Shown here: in pieces, positions 60,973-64,000 of the stretch | How the letters are laid out: every line of letters starts with the position of its first letter | Numbering within the stretch: position 1 is the first letter of the stretch | From: Granulicella pectinivorans | Lineage (GTDB): Bacteria > Acidobacteriota > Terriglobia > Terriglobales > Acidobacteriaceae | Direction: 5' to 3' | Length of the DNA: 64,000 bases | Assembly (NCBI RefSeq): GCF_900114625.1 | Contig: NZ_FOZL01000001.1 | Span: forward strand, 1,488,001-1,552,000 | Notes under the pieces: generated by a model | Told to the model about the DNA's origin: nothing | The model's input: the letters and a program-made list of their open reading frames with translations, nothing else | Database searches by the model: none | Translations under genes and position numbers: made by a program

Positions 60973-62046
60973 TTAACGGATCAGAGCCGCCGCCGTCCAG
61001 AGCACCGGTGCCTGCCCGTGGAAGTCTCCGGTACGGCGCTTGCGTGCCAGATAATAGTCGAAATCGGCCTTCTTGCCCGTGCCTTCACACACCTGCGTCA
61101 GGTCGTTGTTCTGGTCGATATACCCCACCACGCCGATCCAGGCCTTGCGGGCTGCCGGACCGTAGGTAGCCGCGGGTAGCCATCCATGCTTCACGCCCGT
61201 CACCATCGCGAAGGCGAACATCGCGGAGCTGGAGCTCTCGGGCCACGCCTCGGGGTGGTCGATCAACTCGCGCCACATGCCGTCCGAGCCCTGGTACTTC
61301 AGCAACGAAGCCATCATGGTCTTGTAGCCACGCATGATCCGCGCGCGCTGCGGGTGGTTGGCGGGCAACGAGGTAAGCATCTCGGCCATGCCGGCCGCGA
61401 ACCAGCCGTCGCCGCGTCCCCAGAAAAAGTGAACGTCCGGCGCATGGTAGAAGAGGCCGTTGGGCTGCTGCAGCTTGTCGAGATACGCGACCATCTCCTT
61501 CGCGGTGCGGTCCAGGTATACCGGATCCTTCGTCGCGCGATAGGCCTCCAGTTGCAGCATCGTCAACATATACATATCGTCCACCCAGTAGCGGGTCTCG
61601 GACGAGAAGCCATCGGGCTGCGGATTCTCCCACTGCCGGTCGGCGAAGCTCTTGCCGTAGGCCAGGTAACGAGGATCCTTGGTCTGTATGCCAATCTCCA
61701 GCGGGACGATCCCGAAGATCTCATCATCGACATGCTGGCGGGTAGGCACCCGCGCCGTGTCGGAGCCGCCCGGCATCAGCGGCTCAAACCGGGCGATAAG
61801 CCCCTGGCGAAGCGCATCGTCGTTGGTCAGTTGCGCGAAAGCCAGCGCGGCCTGCCACGTGTTCGCCTCGGAGTAGTGCAGCGTCTTCGTGTACTGGTGC
61901 GGGCTGGTGACGAAGTGATCGGCAACCTTCTTGCCCACCTCCTTCGGATCGGTCCCAGCCGGCCAGTTGCTGAAGTAATCCTTCTGGGCGTGCAGGACGG
62001 GCGAGAGGGCAAGGGCAACTGCGAAGAGGGCAATACGCTTCATCAT
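60973..62046 (-). CDS. Glycoside hydrolase family 105/88-type unsaturated uronyl hydrolase
   Basis: 357 residues with a signal peptide (MMKRIALFAVALALSPVLHA). The GH105/88 features are RYWVDDMYMLTMLQLEAYRA, with the catalytic Asp, FFWGRGDGWFAAGMAEML and SSSAMFAFAMVTGVKHG. Such enzymes remove the unsaturated sugar left by pectin or rhamnogalacturonan lyases, here probably in the periplasm. It is followed upstream by a GH3 gene on the same strand, suggesting a plant-polysaccharide locus that continues beyond the window. Confidence 0.9.
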   Translation of the reverse strand: MMKRIALFAVALALSPVLHAQKDYFSNWPAGTDPKEVGKKVADHFVTSPHQYTKTLHYSEANTWQAALAFAQLTNDDALRQGLIARFEPLMPGGSDTARVPTRQHVDDEIFGIVPLEIGIQTKDPRYLAYGKSFADRQWENPQPDGFSSETRYWVDDMYMLTMLQLEAYRATKDPVYLDRTAKEMVAYLDKLQQPNGLFYHAPDVHFFWGRGDGWFAAGMAEMLTSLPANHPQRARIMRGYKTMMASLLKYQGSDGMWRELIDHPEAWPESSSSAMFAFAMVTGVKHGWLPAATYGPAARKAWIGVVGYIDQNNDLTQVCEGTGKKADFDYYLARKRRTGDFHGQAPVLWTAAALIR

Positions 62047-62120
62047 GTTCGGTCGATCCTTATGAGAAAAAGTTACGCTTGGAAAGCGTACTCGAAAACC
62101 GCCTCCTTGCGCGCGGCCGG

Positions 62121-64000
62121 TTAGTGCGGAAGTGTCTGCGATCCCGTAATCGAAAAGATCGCGGGCGTTGAGGCTGCCGTGGGCTGTGCGCCGCCGACGA
62201 ACACCTTGTACTCGCCCGGCGTCACGGATCGGTCGCCCTTCACATCGACCTGCGAAAGCGTGCGCGGATCGAGCTGAAAGCTCACGTGCTGCACCGCTCC
62301 CGGCGCAAGATGAATCCGCTGGAAGCCGTCGAGCGCACGTGCCGGCGAGACGGCGGTAGTCGGCGGCGTCAGGTAGAGTTCGGCAACTTCATCCCCCGCT
62401 CGGGTGCCCGTATTGCGCACGTCTGCCTCGACGGTCAGGGTATCGCCAGCCTTCAGCGTCTTCGTCGAAAGCTTCACATTGGAGTACTGGAACGTCGTAT
62501 AGCTCAACCCGTATCCAAAGCCATAGAGCGGCTGTCCCTTGAAGTAGCGATAGGTGCGGCCACTCATCCCGTAGTCATCGAAGGCCGGAATCTGGTCGAC
62601 ACCGGCATAGAACGTCACCGGCAGGCGTCCCGCCGGATTGTTCTTTCCGCTCAGCGTGCGCGCAATCGCCCGTCCGCCCTCCTCGCCGGGATACCATCCC
62701 TCGAGAATCGCGGCAGCATGCTCCTGCGCCCAGTTCACCGCTAGCGCAGACCCGTTCATCAGCACAACGACGACCGGCTTACCCGTCGACACCAACGCCT
62801 CCAGCATCGTCTGCTGCGCGGCAGGCAGCTTGATGTCGGTCCGGTCTCCACCCGCGAAGCCGTCCACATGAATCGGCATCTCTTCGCCTTCAAGATCGCG
62901 CGACAGTCCCACGAACGCCAGCACCACGTCCGCCTTCTTCGCCACGGCCACGGCCTCGTTCAGCAGGGGCGTGGTGGGCGGATTCCATTCGAGCGTAATG
63001 CCCGCATCGGCGCGCGAGTTGGTGTGCACATAGTCGACCCGGAGAGCATGCGGCTTCGTGTCGGGAAGATCGATCGTGAACTTGTTGTTGGCCGTCTGTC
63101 GCGTCTTTCCGCTGACAGGAACCGATGTGGTCGCAAGCAGACCATCGAGATACACCGCAAAGGTCTGTTGCGAGCTGCAGAACTCGCAATGCAGCCGGAT
63201 ATTCATCGGGTAAGGACCAGCCTCCGGAGCCGTGATCGTGCCTGTCCAGCGAACCGCAAAGTTCTCGATCGGCAAACCCGGAGCGGGCGAAGCGCCCATC
63301 CAGTCGAAGTCGATCTGCTTGTCAACGCGGGTCACGGTGGGCAGCGTGTAGAAGCTGCCGCCAGGGAAGTACTCGGCCTTGAGCCCCTCCGCATCGCCCG
63401 TGTGGAAGGCCGTGCGCGGCACGGGAAGCTGGAGCGCCGCATCGTAGGGCGAGCCCTGCGCGTAAACCACCTTCGCATGCGGAAACTCCGCCGCAACCGC
63501 ATCGACCGGCAGCACCGGATCGCGCGCGATCGCGTTGTAATTCCCCTCCAGCGCCGCAAGCGAAGCCGCATTCGGCCCGACGACGGCAATCGTGCGAACG
63601 CCCGGCTTCAAGGGCAGCACGCCGTCATTCTTCAACAGCACCATGGACTTGTCCGCGGCCTGCGCAGCCAGCGCACGATGCTCCTCGTTCTCCACCACCG
63701 ACATCGGCAGCGAAGACCACGGTACGCTCGCCGCCGGGTCGAACATCCCCAGCCGGTAACGAGCCGTAAACAGCCGGCGCACCGAAGTATCGATCTCGGC
63801 CTCGGTTACATCACCGCGCTTCACCGCAGCCGTCAGAGCCAGATACGTATTGCCGCAGTTCGTATCCGTCCCAGCCTTGATGCCGGCTGCTGCCGCCGCC
63901 TCTTTGTCCGGACTGGTCTTGTGCGTGTTCGGTTTATAAAAGTCGTCGATCGCCCCGCAGTCCGATGTCACAAAGCCCTGAAAGTTCCAGTCCCTGCGCA
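62121..64000 (-). CDS. Glycoside hydrolase family 3 beta-glucosidase-like, truncated by the window edge
   Basis: The frame stays open to base 64000; the visible N-terminal side reads RRDWNFQGFVTSDCGAIDDF, where the Asp of SDCGA is the GH3 nucleophile, so the missing part is the N-terminal barrel. About 626 residues are visible. The second GH3 domain is interrupted by a PA14-type insert (GLKAEYFPGG... to about LEWNPPTTP), then the acid/base region with GWYPGEEGGRAIARTLSG and GFGYGLSYTTF. A fibronectin-III-like domain (VEADVRNTGTRAGDEVAELYL) closes it. It probably acts in the periplasm on beta-linked oligosaccharides with the adjacent GH105. Confidence 0.93.
   Translation of the reverse strand, partial: RRDWNFQGFVTSDCGAIDDFYKPNTHKTSPDKEAAAAAGIKAGTDTNCGNTYLALTAAVKRGDVTEAEIDTSVRRLFTARYRLGMFDPAASVPWSSLPMSVVENEEHRALAAQAADKSMVLLKNDGVLPLKPGVRTIAVVGPNAASLAALEGNYNAIARDPVLPVDAVAAEFPHAKVVYAQGSPYDAALQLPVPRTAFHTGDAEGLKAEYFPGGSFYTLPTVTRVDKQIDFDWMGASPAPGLPIENFAVRWTGTITAPEAGPYPMNIRLHCEFCSSQQTFAVYLDGLLATTSVPVSGKTRQTANNKFTIDLPDTKPHALRVDYVHTNSRADAGITLEWNPPTTPLLNEAVAVAKKADVVLAFVGLSRDLEGEEMPIHVDGFAGGDRTDIKLPAAQQTMLEALVSTGKPVVVVLMNGSALAVNWAQEHAAAILEGWYPGEEGGRAIARTLSGKNNPAGRLPVTFYAGVDQIPAFDDYGMSGRTYRYFKGQPLYGFGYGLSYTTFQYSNVKLSTKTLKAGDTLTVEADVRNTGTRAGDEVAELYLTPPTTAVSPARALDGFQRIHLAPGAVQHVSFQLDPRTLSQVDVKGDRSVTPGEYKVFVGGAQPTAASTPAIFSITGSQTLPH

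Noticed and set aside
1..64000. tRNA genes, IS elements, prophage or integration boundaries
   Set aside because: None recognised by eye: no T-loop-like cloverleaf, transposase, integrase or long terminal inverted repeat. A covariance-model search was not possible here.

Overview
The window looks like chromosomal DNA from an acidobacterium of the Terriglobia type (Granulicella/Terriglobus/Edaphobacter-like). This is an inference from gene content, not from a marker gene. The supporting features are high GC, a PExPT-tailed exosortase target next to its exosortase, a 71-residue CWPG-motif protein, a myo-inositol oxygenase, plant-polysaccharide hydrolases and a tight nadC-birA-coaX-rlmD-comEC operon. 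No rRNA, tRNA, CRISPR array, insertion sequence or prophage gene was seen. Genes are tightly packed: no gene-free stretch exceeds about 300 bases. The longest is 13430-13714, which holds one small hairpin and no RNA family I recognise.

Layout. 1-8327 is a + strand central-carbon block: transketolase (5' end outside the window), a 45-residue acidic protein, rpiA, an SDR, gnd, zwf, pgl and glk. It encodes the oxidative pentose-phosphate pathway and glucose phosphorylation. 8381-13429 holds a Tat-exported beta-propeller glycosidase-like protein, a methyltransferase, a DUF6624 protein and an M1 aminopeptidase. 13715-18847 is an exosortase locus: a 63-residue target that is almost only signal peptide plus sorting tail, an exosortase with an EpsI-like C-terminal domain, and a large Ig-repeat/NHL lipoprotein. 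18940-25080 is a stressosome-type operon (RsbR, RsbS, RsbT) that continues through overlapping genes into an RsbT-like/SpoIIE phosphatase, an RsbT-like/hybrid histidine kinase and a receiver-GAF-kinase. No sigma factor is present.

25115-25996 is a class A beta-lactamase. It faces a seven-gene - strand operon (33421 down to 25997) for NAD, biotin and CoA cofactors, rRNA methylation and DNA uptake. 33467-36347 has a small membrane protein and katG with a PerR/Fur-like box. 36609-46181 holds a BON-domain protein, a DUF2252 protein, valS, an exported hairpin-repeat protein, a PAP2 phosphatase, a glycerophosphodiesterase whose barrel appears circularly permuted, and an M14 peptidase.

46265-48361 is a divergent LacI regulator and myo-inositol oxygenase pair with a candidate operator between them. 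48426-55784 has a small basic protein, a LysR regulator with a T-N11-A box, and the divergent three-gene RND efflux operon it probably controls. 55840-59664 is glpK-glpF-glpD for glycerol uptake and oxidation. It is followed by a diguanylate cyclase (59729-60856), a GH105 hydrolase and a 5'-truncated GH3 glucosidase running off the right edge.

The most unusual items are the permuted glycerophosphodiesterase, the run of RsbT-like ATPase modules linking the stressosome to histidine kinases, and the one-target exosortase locus.
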